A model generated the notes under the pieces. That model was not told the DNA's origin. It ran no database searches and saw only the letters and a program-made list of their open reading frames with translations. 64,000 nucleotides of DNA from positions 4,960,001-5,024,000 of the forward strand of contig OZ255627.1 in NCBI GenBank assembly GCA_965276765.1, written 5' to 3'. This document shows, in pieces, positions 49,799 through 58,250 of the stretch (position 1 is its first letter; each line of letters starts with the position of its first letter). The position numbers and the translations under genes are program-made. Source of the stretch: G965276765 sp965276765 (GTDB lineage Bacteria > Actinomycetota > Acidimicrobiia > Acidimicrobiales > Palsa-688).

Positions 49799-50485
49799 AT
49801 GAGACCCTGGATCGACAGCCTGTTCGCCACGACGGTTGGCGAGGGACCGGCGCGCCTACGCCTGGTCGACGGTGGCGAGCTGGCCGTCGACGTCAACCGT
49901 TGGCATCAGGCACCGACCCCGGAGGACCACGATGCGCTGTCCCGAACGGTCGGTCCGGTGCTCGACATCGGCTGCGGTCCGGGGCGCCACGTCGTCGCCC
50001 TCCTCGATCGCCGCCACGAGGCCCTCGGCATCGACATCTCCCCCGCGGCCGTCCGTGCCGCCCGCCGGCGCGGCGCTCGGGCCGTCAGAACGTCTGTGTG
50101 GGGCGCCGTGCCGCGTGTGGGTCACTGGCAGACGGCGCTGCTCCTCGACGGCAACATCGGCATCGGCGGCGATCCGGTCGCACTCTTACAAAGGACCGCT
50201 GAGCTGCTCGGCGGGGCGAGGAGGATCGTGGTCGAGCTGGCGGCCAATCACACAGCCGGATCGCACGTCGTCAGGGTGGAGCACGGCGGGTCGGCAGGAC
50301 CGTGGTTCACCTGGGCGTTGGTAACGCCCGCTTCTATCGGCGAGGCGGCCGCATCGAGCGACCTGGCCGTCGACGATGTGTGGGAATCGTCTGGACGGTG
50401 GTTCGCCGTGCTCTCGGGCCGATCGACCGAATGGGCCGAATGGGCCGAGGCCGAGGCCCCGCTCGTCGCCGGTCCTGCGGCATGA
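49799..50485 (+). CDS. Class I SAM-dependent methyltransferase
   Basis: A 228-residue methyltransferase. The SAM motif VLDIGCGPGRHVVAL is at about residues 54-68, followed by the acidic loop ALGIDISPAAV and the substrate-side region LLLDGNIGIGGDPVALLQ. The substrate is unknown. Its stop overlaps the start of the next gene as ATGA, and the next pair also overlaps, so these three genes are one operon linked with a molybdenum-type oxidoreductase. Start: ATG at 49799; an upstream extension would be repetitive. Confidence 0.75.
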   Translation: MRPWIDSLFATTVGEGPARLRLVDGGELAVDVNRWHQAPTPEDHDALSRTVGPVLDIGCGPGRHVVALLDRRHEALGIDISPAAVRAARRRGARAVRTSVWGAVPRVGHWQTALLLDGNIGIGGDPVALLQRTAELLGGARRIVVELAANHTAGSHVVRVEHGGSAGPWFTWALVTPASIGEAAASSDLAVDDVWESSGRWFAVLSGRSTEWAEWAEAEAPLVAGPAA

Positions 50486-51813
50486 CATCGGCCGGGACAG
50501 GGGAGCGCTCCGCCTCGGCTCGCCGGGCGGTGGGGCGGCTGCGTTCGAGCGCCGACGCAGGAGCCGAACGCCTCTATCGGCAGTGGCGCAGCCCGATTCG
50601 CGGACCCTGGCTCACCTCGGTGTTCGGTCTCGTCTTGCTCGTCGGCATCCCGGTGGAGTTCGTCACGGGCCTCGTGTCCTACGCCGCCTACGACCCCCAT
50701 CTGAGCGGCAACGACCAGACCCCGCACCGTGGCCTGCTCGGCTTCTACCTCTTTAACTGGATCACGGACCCGAGCTGGATCTACCGCCTGAGCCAGGGGA
50801 TCCACGTGATCCTCGGGCTCGTGCTCGTCCCGGTCGTCCTGGCCAAGCTGTGGTCGGTCATACCCAAGTTGTTCAGCTGGCCTCCGGCCGCGTCAGTGGC
50901 CAAGGTCCTCGAGCGCCTGACCCTGATCCTGCTTGTCGGCGGGATCGTCTTCGAGATGGTGACCGGCATCCTCAACATCGCCAACGACTACTCGTTCCGG
51001 TTCTCGTTCTACACCGGGCACTTTTTCGGGGCCTGGTTGTTCATTGCCGGCTTCGGCCTCCACGTGATCCTGAAGTTTGGGGCCATGCGAAGGGCGCTTC
51101 GCTCCCGACGCATGAGGGACGAGCTTGCCACCGGAGTCGCCGGCACCGTCGTCGAGGCGGTCGAAAGCGACCTGGTCTCGGTGAACCCCGCTCCCGCCAC
51201 GATCTCCCGTCGGGGGGTGCTCGCCCTCGTCGGGGGCGGCTCGCTTGCCGTAGCCGTCTTCACGGCCGGACAGAGCATCGGAGGCTGGACGCGAAGCGTG
51301 GCGCTGCTCGCCCCGAGAGGAAGAAGCTATGGCTCGGGTCCCAACGACTTCCAGGTGAACAAGACGGCGGCAACGGCGCGGATCAAGGCGTCGGACACGG
51401 GGCCCTCGTGGCGCCTCGAGGTGACAGGGACCCGCACGGTGACGCTGTCGCGCGCCCAGCTGCTGGCAATGCCCCTGCGCACCTACGAGCTGCCGATCGC
51501 CTGCGTCGAGGGCTGGTCGACGGTGCAGAGGTGGACGGGTGTCCTCCTCGCAGATCTGGCGACGATGGCCGGCGTCGCCGACCCGGAGACGGCACGCGTC
51601 ATCTCTCTGCAAACCGGTGGCGCCTTTGCCGCCGTGACCATCGCCGGCAACCAGGTGACCGCCAAGGAGAGTCTCCTGGCGCTCAGGGTCAACGGGGTCG
51701 ACCTCTCGATGGACCACGGCTACCCGGCGCGGACCGTCATCCCGGCCGCTCCTGGCGTGCACAACACGAAGTGGGTCCGCCGCATCGAGCTCAGCCCGAG
51801 GCGGGAGCCATGA
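50482..51813 (+). CDS. Fused cytochrome b-type membrane domain and molybdopterin oxidoreductase
   Basis: A 443-residue fusion. Residues about 40-215 carry four membrane helices of a cytochrome b561/YedZ-like module (TSVFGLVLLVGIPVEFVTGL, GIHVILGLVLVPVVLAKLW, FFGAWLFIAGFGLHVILKFG), with helix histidines able to hold heme. A twin-arginine segment (R243, R244, then GVLALVGGGSLAVAVF) follows, and residues 300-440 form a SUOX/YedY-type molybdopterin domain with the Mo ligand C341 in PIACVEGWSTVQRWTGV. Electrons probably pass between Mo and heme across the membrane. It overlaps both neighbours by 4 bases (ATGA). Confidence 0.85.
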   Translation: MTSAGTGERSASARRAVGRLRSSADAGAERLYRQWRSPIRGPWLTSVFGLVLLVGIPVEFVTGLVSYAAYDPHLSGNDQTPHRGLLGFYLFNWITDPSWIYRLSQGIHVILGLVLVPVVLAKLWSVIPKLFSWPPAASVAKVLERLTLILLVGGIVFEMVTGILNIANDYSFRFSFYTGHFFGAWLFIAGFGLHVILKFGAMRRALRSRRMRDELATGVAGTVVEAVESDLVSVNPAPATISRRGVLALVGGGSLAVAVFTAGQSIGGWTRSVALLAPRGRSYGSGPNDFQVNKTAATARIKASDTGPSWRLEVTGTRTVTLSRAQLLAMPLRTYELPIACVEGWSTVQRWTGVLLADLATMAGVADPETARVISLQTGGAFAAVTIAGNQVTAKESLLALRVNGVDLSMDHGYPARTVIPAAPGVHNTKWVRRIELSPRREP

Positions 51814-52346
51814 GCGGGCTGGCCTGGCTCAGGCGACGCTACGGCGCCGGTCCCCTCCATCTCCTCAGCTTCGCCGCGTGTGTCGTGCTCGCCGCCTATG
51901 CCGCTACCCGGCTGGTCGCCTCCGGACCAGTGACCAGGATCGTCGTGTGGTTCGCCGCCGCCATCGTCGCCCACGACCTGGTGCTCTGGCCCCTCTACGC
52001 CCTCGCCGACCGGGCCGCCATCAGGGCCTCGAGGCGGGATCCGAGCCGGTTGCCACGGGTGCCGTGGATCAACCATGTGCGGGCGCCCGTCCTGCTCGCT
52101 GCGGTGCTGCTCGCCGTGTCGTTTCCCCTCGTGTTCGGGCTCTCTGCGCCCACGTACCGGGCCGACACCGGGCTCAGCCAGTCGCCGTTCCTCGGTCGCT
52201 GGCTCCTGATCACGGGCGGACTCTTCGCCGCATCGGCCGTCATCTACGCCATCCGTCTCGGTCGAGCTCGCCGGCGCGAGGTGGTCCGCCGGCCACCGCT
52301 CATGGCCACAGCACCGCCCTCCGACCCTTCAGCGAATGACCGCTGA
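51810..52346 (+). CDS. Four-helix membrane protein of the molybdenum operon
   Basis: A 178-residue protein of unknown family with four membrane helices: LLSFAACVVLAAYAATRL, IVVWFAAAIVAHDLVLWPLY, APVLLAAVLLAVSFPLVFGL and WLLITGGLFAASAVIYAIRL. AHDLVLWPLYALADRA is notable for its Asp and His inside a helix. It overlaps the fused molybdopterin oxidoreductase gene by ATGA, so it may be a subunit or assembly factor. It converges on, and overlaps by 18 bases, the glycosyltransferase gene. Confidence 0.7.
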   Translation: MSGLAWLRRRYGAGPLHLLSFAACVVLAAYAATRLVASGPVTRIVVWFAAAIVAHDLVLWPLYALADRAAIRASRRDPSRLPRVPWINHVRAPVLLAAVLLAVSFPLVFGLSAPTYRADTGLSQSPFLGRWLLITGGLFAASAVIYAIRLGRARRREVVRRPPLMATAPPSDPSANDR

Positions 52347-53048
52347 CATGTCGCGGATCGTCTTGATGGTCCCCCTGACGGTGCCGGTCACCTTGGATCG
52401 TCCCGTCCTCGGACGGTACGGGACCGGCACCTCGACGATCCGCCAGCCGGCGTCGGCGGCGCGCACGACCATCTCGAGCGGCCAGCCAAACCGCCGGTCC
52501 TCGATCTGCAGCCCGACGAGCGAGGCCCTGCGGGCGGCGCGCATCGGGCCGATGTCGTGGAGGGATACGCCGCAGCGGCGCTTGACGAGTCGGGCGATGA
52601 CCAGGTTGCCGGCCCTGGCATGGACGGGCCAGGCTCCCCTCGAGGCGAGGCGGCGGCCGAGCACGAGGTCGGCGCGACCGGATGCGATCGGGTCGACGAC
52701 CGCCGGCAGATGGGATCCGTCGAGCGAGCCGTCGCAGTCCATGAAGCACACGATCTCGGCGGTGGATGCCATCAGACCGGCAAAGCATGCGGCACCGAAC
52801 CCCCGCCTCCTCTCGACGACGACGGTCGCCCCCAGCTCGGCCGCCAGCGCGCCCGAACCGTCGACGGAGCCATTGTCGACGACGACGGGCCGGTACCCCG
52901 AGGGCAGCGAGGCCAGCACGCCAGGGATGGCGGCCCGCTCGTCGAGCACCGGCAGGATCACGTCGATCGGAGCCGCCGACGCCGCGACATCGTCGTCGTC
53001 ATCCACGGTCGGTCGCCCGGCAACATCGCCGCCGTTCACGGCCGGCAC
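52329..53048 (-). CDS. Family 2 glycosyltransferase
   Basis: A GT-A fold transferase of about 239 residues. IDVILPVLDERAAIPGVLAS, VVVDNGSVDGSGALAAELGA, FMDCDGSLDGSHLP (the DxD site) and the helical GWPLEMVVRAADAGWRIVEV are DPM1/dolichyl-phosphate glucose synthase-like features. A membrane anchor is lacking, so it may transfer to a polyprenyl phosphate or a soluble acceptor. Start is uncertain; GTG at 53048 gives VPAVNGGDVAG, with 53039 another choice. It is divergent from the sugar epimerase gene, suggesting a shared role in polysaccharide or glycolipid building. Confidence 0.8.
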   Translation of the reverse strand: MPAVNGGDVAGRPTVDDDDDVAASAAPIDVILPVLDERAAIPGVLASLPSGYRPVVVDNGSVDGSGALAAELGATVVVERRRGFGAACFAGLMASTAEIVCFMDCDGSLDGSHLPAVVDPIASGRADLVLGRRLASRGAWPVHARAGNLVIARLVKRRCGVSLHDIGPMRAARRASLVGLQIEDRRFGWPLEMVVRAADAGWRIVEVPVPYRPRTGRSKVTGTVRGTIKTIRDMSAVIR

Positions 53049-53162
53049 CACGACAGAGTCGCCGTCGTTCGCCCTCGCCCGGCCCTGTCGACCCGCCGGA
53101 GGTCGCTCATCTTCACGACCGAAGAGTCTGACACGCAGTACGGACGAAACCGGAGCCCGCCG

Positions 53163-54194
53163 ATGAGGATCCTCGTCACAGGAGGCGGCGGGTTCATCGG
53201 GTCCCACCTCGTCGAAGCGCTCCTCGCCGCCGAGCACGAGGTCCGCGTCGTGGACCGCGACCCGGCGACCGTCGTCGAAGGGGCGGAGCTCATCCGAGCC
53301 GACCTGGGGGCGCCCGGCGTGGCCGAGCGCGCCGTCGCCGGCATGGACGCCGTGTCGCATCACGCCGCACGCGTCGGTCTCGGACGGGACTTCTCCGACG
53401 CCCCCGCCTACGTCGCCGACAACGACCTCGTCACCGCCCGGCTGCTCGCCGCGCTCGCGGCGGTCGGCTTCACCGGCCGGTTCGTCCTGGCCAGCTCCAT
53501 GGTCGTCTACGGCGAGAGCCCGTACCGCTGCACCGTCGACGGGAGGACCCGGCCGGCGCCGCGCCACCGCAGGGACCTGCAGGAGGGTCGATTCGAGCCG
53601 CGCTGCGGGATCTGTGGCCGGGTGCTCTCATGGGAGCTCGTCGACGAGGACGACCCCCTCGACCCCCGATCGGTGTATGCGGCCACCAAGGTCGCCCAGG
53701 AACACCTGGTCGGGGTGTGGGCAAGAGAGACCAACGTCTCCGCCGTTGCCCTCAGGTACCACAACGTGTACGGACCGCGCCTCCCCCTCGATACCCCCTA
53801 CGCCGGGGTCGCCGCCATCTTCAGATCGGCGTTGCGAAAAGGCGAATCGCCCCTCGTGTTCGAGGACGGCAACCAGGCCCGTGATTTTGTCCACGTGCGA
53901 GACGTCGCCGCCGCCAACGTTGCCGCCATCGACGTCCCGGCACCGGGAGCATCCATGCTTCCTGTCAACGTCTGCTCCGGTTCGCCGGTCACGATCGGCG
54001 GGGTGGCGTCGACGCTCGCCGACGTGTTCGGACCGGGGGCGCCGCGTCCGGTCGTGACCGGGCGGTACCGGATGGGAGACGTCCGCCACGTCGTTGCCGC
54101 CGCCAAGCGGGCCAAGTCGCAGCTCGGCTTCGAAGCCAGGATCCCCCTCAGGGAAGGGCTGGCCGAACTGGCCGCCGAGTGCATTCCCCCATAG
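53163..54194 (+). CDS. NAD-dependent sugar epimerase, dTDP-rhamnose 4-epimerase-like
   Basis: A 343-residue extended SDR. RILVTGGGGFIGSHLVEALL is the NAD motif; SVYAATKVAQEHLVGV has the Tyr/Lys pair; ALRYHNVYGPRLPLDTPYAG and ARDFVHVRDVAAANVAAI are epimerase landmarks. Between the first and second half sits a Cys-bearing insert, SPYRCTVDGRTRPAPRHRRD and then FEPRCGICGRVLSWE, reminiscent of dTDP-L-rhamnose 4-epimerase-type proteins. The substrate is inferred, not proven. The start ATG at 53163 lies 114 bases from the divergent glycosyltransferase. Confidence 0.82.
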   Translation: MRILVTGGGGFIGSHLVEALLAAEHEVRVVDRDPATVVEGAELIRADLGAPGVAERAVAGMDAVSHHAARVGLGRDFSDAPAYVADNDLVTARLLAALAAVGFTGRFVLASSMVVYGESPYRCTVDGRTRPAPRHRRDLQEGRFEPRCGICGRVLSWELVDEDDPLDPRSVYAATKVAQEHLVGVWARETNVSAVALRYHNVYGPRLPLDTPYAGVAAIFRSALRKGESPLVFEDGNQARDFVHVRDVAAANVAAIDVPAPGASMLPVNVCSGSPVTIGGVASTLADVFGPGAPRPVVTGRYRMGDVRHVVAAAKRAKSQLGFEARIPLREGLAELAAECIPP

Positions 54195-54319
54195 CCGGAA
54201 GACGTGTCGTGAATGGTTGACGGCGCGGCCCCCGTCTGTCAGCCTTCTCCCCGCGGCGTCAAGACCAATCCGGGTCGTCGGCGAGACGTCCGACGCGATC
54301 ACAAGGGGTACAACCACAC

Positions 54320-55936
54320 GTGAGCTCTCGAGACCTGAGCCGGCGCTCGTTCATCACCACGTCCATCAAGGCGGGGCTCGGCGCGGCGGGAGCCGGGCTG
54401 GCGCTTGGCGGTCCGCTCGCCCTGCTCGATGATGCGGCCGCCTCGGCGGCTCCTGGCGGCGCCACGGTCGGCAGCTCCCGCACCGTGTACGGGCACGCCG
54501 ACCCTTCGGAGGGACCGAGCGACGCTCCGCTGATTACCGGGCCGCCCACCCCTACGGGATATCGCAACTACGTTTCCCGGCCCGATCTCCGCCCGCCGTC
54601 GGTCGATATCACGACGACGGCGGGATTCCCCTATTCGTCGTCCCAGCCCAGCTACATCTTCTGCGCGCCCAACTCGTCGGGGGCTGGTCCGTATCCCGCC
54701 GGCGCCCAGATGGGCCTGATGATCCTCAGCCTGACCGGCGAGGTGATCTGGTTCAAGCCGATCACCGGCGCGACGCCTTTCAACTTCAGGGTCCAGACCT
54801 ACAAGGGCAATCCCGTCCTCACCTGCTTCCAAGGGGGGATCGGGCCGGGCTACGCCACCTCGGGCGAGTACTTCATCTATGACGACAGCTACAACCAGCT
54901 GACCACCGTCAAGGCGTCCGGGTACCAGAGCGACCTCCACGAGTTTCTCCTCACCTCAGAGGGCACGGCCCTCGTGAGCGCCTACCAGGCTGGTGTCGCC
55001 GGGCCGTACGGCACCATCGTGGTCGGTCACGCCCAGGAGATCGACGTCGCCACCGGCGGGCTCGTCTTCGACTGGGCGACGTACCCGGCGGTCAACCCGT
55101 CGCAGTCCTACGTCGGCAAGACCGGCGACTACTTCCACGTCAACTCGATCGACCTGTGGCCGGGGTCGGCCCGCAACCTGCTGGTCTCCGGTCGCAACAT
55201 GTGCTCCGTCTTCCTGATCGACCGGCAGACCAAGAAGATCATCTGGCGGGTCGGCGGCGGCAAGCCGAGCTCGTTTGCCATGGGCGCCAACTCGCCGTTT
55301 TACTACCAGCACGACGCCAGAGCCCTCGCCGACGGGTCGGGGATCAGCGTCTTCGACGACGCCAGCCAACCAGGACCCGAGAAGCAGTCGTCGGGCAAGG
55401 TCATCAGCCTCGACCAGACGACCAAGCGAGCCACGCTTCGCCACCAGTACTTCCACACCGACCTCACCATCGACACATCGAAGGAGGGCAACGTCCAGCT
55501 GCTCCCCAACGGCGGGCACATGGTCGGATGGGGAGCGGCCCCGTACTTCACCATCTACCGGGCATCGGGCAACAACCTCAACGCCGAGATCGTCCTCGAC
55601 GGCCGCTTCCCCACCAACGTCGACAGCTACAGGACCTTCAACTTCGACTGGGTCGGCCATCCGGCCCAGGACGAACTGCGCCTGGTCGTGCACCCCACGG
55701 GAGGCTCCGGTCATTTCACCGGCTGGGCCAGCTGGAACGGTGCCACCGACGTGGCCGCCTGGCGCATGAACGCTGGGCCTTCCTACAACTCGCTCGAGGT
55801 GATCACGACCGTCGAGAAGCGATCGTTCGAGACACCCATCGACTTCACCCGCAACGGCGCCAAAGTCTTCCGGGTCGCCGCCCTCGACTCCCGGGGCAAC
55901 GTGATCTCCCGCTCGCCGGTCGTCGAGGCCACCTGA
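54320..55936 (+). CDS. Secreted arylsulfotransferase family protein
   Basis: A 538-residue protein with a Tat signal: SRRSFITTS at residues 8-16, a hydrophobic stretch and a cleavage region AAASAAPGG. The mature part is a beta-propeller of the arylsulfotransferase (ASST) type: LMILSLTGEVIWFKPITGAT, LHEFLLTSEGTALVSAYQAG, HVNSIDLWPGSARNLLVSGR, IIWRVGGGKPSSF and YYQHDARALADGSGISVFDD, with the conserved His residues. Bacterial ASSTs transfer sulfate between phenols. Export by Tat suggests a folded enzyme outside the cell. Start: GTG at 54320. The gap before it (54195-54319) shows AAGGGG 13 bases upstream. Confidence 0.87.
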   Translation: MSSRDLSRRSFITTSIKAGLGAAGAGLALGGPLALLDDAAASAAPGGATVGSSRTVYGHADPSEGPSDAPLITGPPTPTGYRNYVSRPDLRPPSVDITTTAGFPYSSSQPSYIFCAPNSSGAGPYPAGAQMGLMILSLTGEVIWFKPITGATPFNFRVQTYKGNPVLTCFQGGIGPGYATSGEYFIYDDSYNQLTTVKASGYQSDLHEFLLTSEGTALVSAYQAGVAGPYGTIVVGHAQEIDVATGGLVFDWATYPAVNPSQSYVGKTGDYFHVNSIDLWPGSARNLLVSGRNMCSVFLIDRQTKKIIWRVGGGKPSSFAMGANSPFYYQHDARALADGSGISVFDDASQPGPEKQSSGKVISLDQTTKRATLRHQYFHTDLTIDTSKEGNVQLLPNGGHMVGWGAAPYFTIYRASGNNLNAEIVLDGRFPTNVDSYRTFNFDWVGHPAQDELRLVVHPTGGSGHFTGWASWNGATDVAAWRMNAGPSYNSLEVITTVEKRSFETPIDFTRNGAKVFRVAALDSRGNVISRSPVVEAT

Positions 55937-55958
55937 GGGACCCGAAGAAGCATCGTGC

Positions 55959-55973
55959 GCGGCCGTAGGCCGC
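55959..55973. terminator. Possible bidirectional hairpin terminator
   Basis: GCGGCC, loop GTA, GGCCGC is a perfect 6-bp stem, followed by AAAT. It lies between the convergent arylsulfotransferase and LarA genes, 23 bases after the former stop. There is no proper U-tract on either strand. Confidence 0.35.
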
Positions 55974-56032
55974 AAATGGGGTCGCACCGAGGTCTCATCG
56001 ACAACGGTCACGCAAGCTGTCTGCAGCGGGAC

Positions 56033-57304
56033 CTATGCCGCCAGGTAGGGGATGGTCTGAGGACCCTCGGGGAGCACACACAGTCGGGCATCGGGACCGG
56101 CAGAACCGAGGGCATCGGCGACCGTCGCGGCCACGTCACTCGTGTGCTCGATGTGGGCATCGGCGAGGTCGGACGCCGAAAGGGAGGCGGTATGCATGAC
56201 CACCCTGGCCTTCGACTGGATCATGGCCTGGATCTGCACCTGCCACTGGTCGGGGACGGTGAAGGGTCGCCCTTCGATCTCCCGCAGGAGAGACGCCATG
56301 TCAGGTGCGGAGCGCAGCAGCTCCCGGTAGCCGCCATGGTCGGGGAACCCGTCCCTGCATTCCGCGGCCGCGACGATGACGCCGCCCGGCTTCACGACCT
56401 GCGCCGCCGCCGACATGCCCTTCACCGCCTGGTAGAGGTTCTGGTCGAGCGGGAACCCGGAATTGGTCGTGACGACGACGTCGAAGGGGACGCTCACGGC
56501 CTGCATGCTCACCTCTCGGGCCACGCCGCACGCGCCGCCATGCACGGCAAAGAGCTCTCCCGCGAAGGCGGCGACGATCTCCTTGTCCCGGTTGAGGACC
56601 ACATCACAGGCAAAGGACACGCCCGTCGCGGCCGCTATCGCCCGCACGTCGTCGTGTACGGGGTTGCCTTCGATGATCCCCCATCTGGCTCTCGGGTCCC
56701 CGATGCGCGCCGCGTCGTGGAGGGTGAGGACGGTGTCGATTCCGGCCAGTCCGGGGGCGACCATCTTGGGACCACCGGAGAAGCCGGCGAAAAAATGTGG
56801 CTCGACGAATCCGGTCGTGATCCGGATGTCCGCGTCGGTCCACTCCCGGTTCAACCAGACCGGCACACCGGCGCCGATGGTCCCCATCCACCGCAGCGAA
56901 CTCGGCTCTCTGGCGTCGTGGTTGACGATCCGGACCCGCTCGACGACCTCCCGACCGAACATGGCCTCGAGCTCGGCGTCGGTGTTGCCTCGATGGGTGC
57001 CGGTCGCCACGAGCACGACCACGTCGTCGGGGTCGACGATGCCTTCGAGCTGATCGAGGATCGCAGGGATCATCAAACGACGGGGTTGGGGGCGGGTTCC
57101 GTCGCAGGCCGAGATCGCCACCGACTGCCCCGGCCTCACCAGGCGACGAAGAGGGGGTCCTGCCACCGGGTTGCGGATGGCATCGGCGAGCAGCCGGCCC
57201 GGATCGGGAGCTCCGGGTCGCCACGCCGGCTCGACGACGGTCGTGACGTCGTCGGGAAGGTCCACGCTCAGACCGTCGTCGCCGTACGCCAGCCGCACTC
57301 GCAT
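56033..57304 (-). CDS. larA: Lactate racemase LarA family protein (nickel-pincer type)
   Basis: A 423-residue DUF2088 protein. H104 in GTHRGNT, H170 and K180 in EPHFFAGFSGGPKMV, and H196 in TLHDAAR each sit four residues before H108, H174, K184 and H200 of Lactobacillus plantarum LarA, where K184 is covalently bound to the NPN pincer and H200 binds nickel. The cofactor enzymes LarB, LarC and LarE are not in the window. Family members also racemise or epimerise other 2-hydroxy acids. It follows the FAH-type gene after 13 bases, so the pair probably acts on one hydroxy- or keto-acid route. Confidence 0.85.
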   Translation of the reverse strand: MRVRLAYGDDGLSVDLPDDVTTVVEPAWRPGAPDPGRLLADAIRNPVAGPPLRRLVRPGQSVAISACDGTRPQPRRLMIPAILDQLEGIVDPDDVVVLVATGTHRGNTDAELEAMFGREVVERVRIVNHDAREPSSLRWMGTIGAGVPVWLNREWTDADIRITTGFVEPHFFAGFSGGPKMVAPGLAGIDTVLTLHDAARIGDPRARWGIIEGNPVHDDVRAIAAATGVSFACDVVLNRDKEIVAAFAGELFAVHGGACGVAREVSMQAVSVPFDVVVTTNSGFPLDQNLYQAVKGMSAAAQVVKPGGVIVAAAECRDGFPDHGGYRELLRSAPDMASLLREIEGRPFTVPDQWQVQIQAMIQSKARVVMHTASLSASDLADAHIEHTSDVAATVADALGSAGPDARLCVLPEGPQTIPYLAA

Positions 57305-57317
57305 CCGTTCGCCCCCG

Positions 57318-58250
57318 CTACAGGAACCGACCGGTCAGAGGTCCGCCGAAGCCGGGGTTTCTGAGCGTCGGGTCTCCTGCGGCGTCGACGAGCCAGGCCA
57401 AGTGGCCGCGGCCGGCGACCACCGGGTTGGAGAGCACGCCGAGGCTGTCGATCCTGATTGTGACCACGTCCCCTGCGTGCAGGGTGAAGTCCATGTCGGG
57501 GACGATCCCTGTGCCGGTGGAGATGACCACCCCCTGGGGAAATTGCTCCTCCCTGAACAGATAGTCGATCAGAGCCGGTGGCGTCCTGTGCATCTCGGCC
57601 GTGGTCGTGTGACCCTTCCACGCCACAACACCGTCACGCTCGATCTCCATGTCGATCCCCAGCTCGCCGGGCGACGCAACCTCCCACGCCGGCCGAAACC
57701 CTGCGCTCAGGGCGCAGGCGCCGGCGTACACCTTCGCCTGCGGGAGGTAGAGGGGATTGTCTCCCTCGATCCGTCGCGACGACACGTCGTCGCAGATCCC
57801 GTAGGCCACGATCTCGGCCGCCGAGTTGACCATCACGGCCAGCTCGGGTTCCGGCACGTCCAGGCCCGAGTCGCGCCGGATCGAGACGGGCTCGCCGTGG
57901 GTGACGGTCCGCCACGGCACCGACTTGAAGAACAGCTCGGGCCGCTCGGCGGCATAGACCAGCTCGTAGACGTCCGCCGTCACGCTCTCCTCAACCCTCG
58001 CTTGGCGCGACCGGTGGTAGGTGACCCCTGCCGCCCAGACCTCCATGCGTCCGTCGACGGGAGGAAGCAGCATGACCTCCCCATGGACGGGCGGAGCCTG
58101 GACGGCGTCACCCACCACTCGGCGGATCTCGTCCAGCGGACGGGCGAGCAGGTCACCGACGCCCGCCGACTCCACGGGCCGCACCCCGTCGTGAGCCACC
58201 CCGAGGCGCGCCTCAGGATCATCGGCGCGGGCATAGCGGACCAGATGCAC
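57318..58250 (-). CDS. Fumarylacetoacetate hydrolase (FAH) family protein
   Basis: A 310-residue hydrolase/hydratase. The metal ligands appear in EPELAVMVNSAAEIVAYGIC and DDVSSRRIEGDNPLYLPQAK, and the C-terminal half has GDVVTIRIDSLGVLSNPV. It resembles 2-keto-3-deoxy-sugar-acid dehydratases and acylpyruvases rather than true FAH; the reaction is not certain. Start: GTG at 58250 with GGAGGT 7 bases upstream; the frame to 58355 is not conserved. It forms a two-gene operon with the LarA-type gene. Confidence 0.85.
   Translation of the reverse strand: MHLVRYARADDPEARLGVAHDGVRPVESAGVGDLLARPLDEIRRVVGDAVQAPPVHGEVMLLPPVDGRMEVWAAGVTYHRSRQARVEESVTADVYELVYAAERPELFFKSVPWRTVTHGEPVSIRRDSGLDVPEPELAVMVNSAAEIVAYGICDDVSSRRIEGDNPLYLPQAKVYAGACALSAGFRPAWEVASPGELGIDMEIERDGVVAWKGHTTTAEMHRTPPALIDYLFREEQFPQGVVISTGTGIVPDMDFTLHAGDVVTIRIDSLGVLSNPVVAGRGHLAWLVDAAGDPTLRNPGFGGPLTGRFL

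Noticed and set aside
57171..58244. N-terminal extension of the MFS transporter to 867 residues
   Set aside because: The extension is antisense to the LarA and FAH genes and has no conserved domain.
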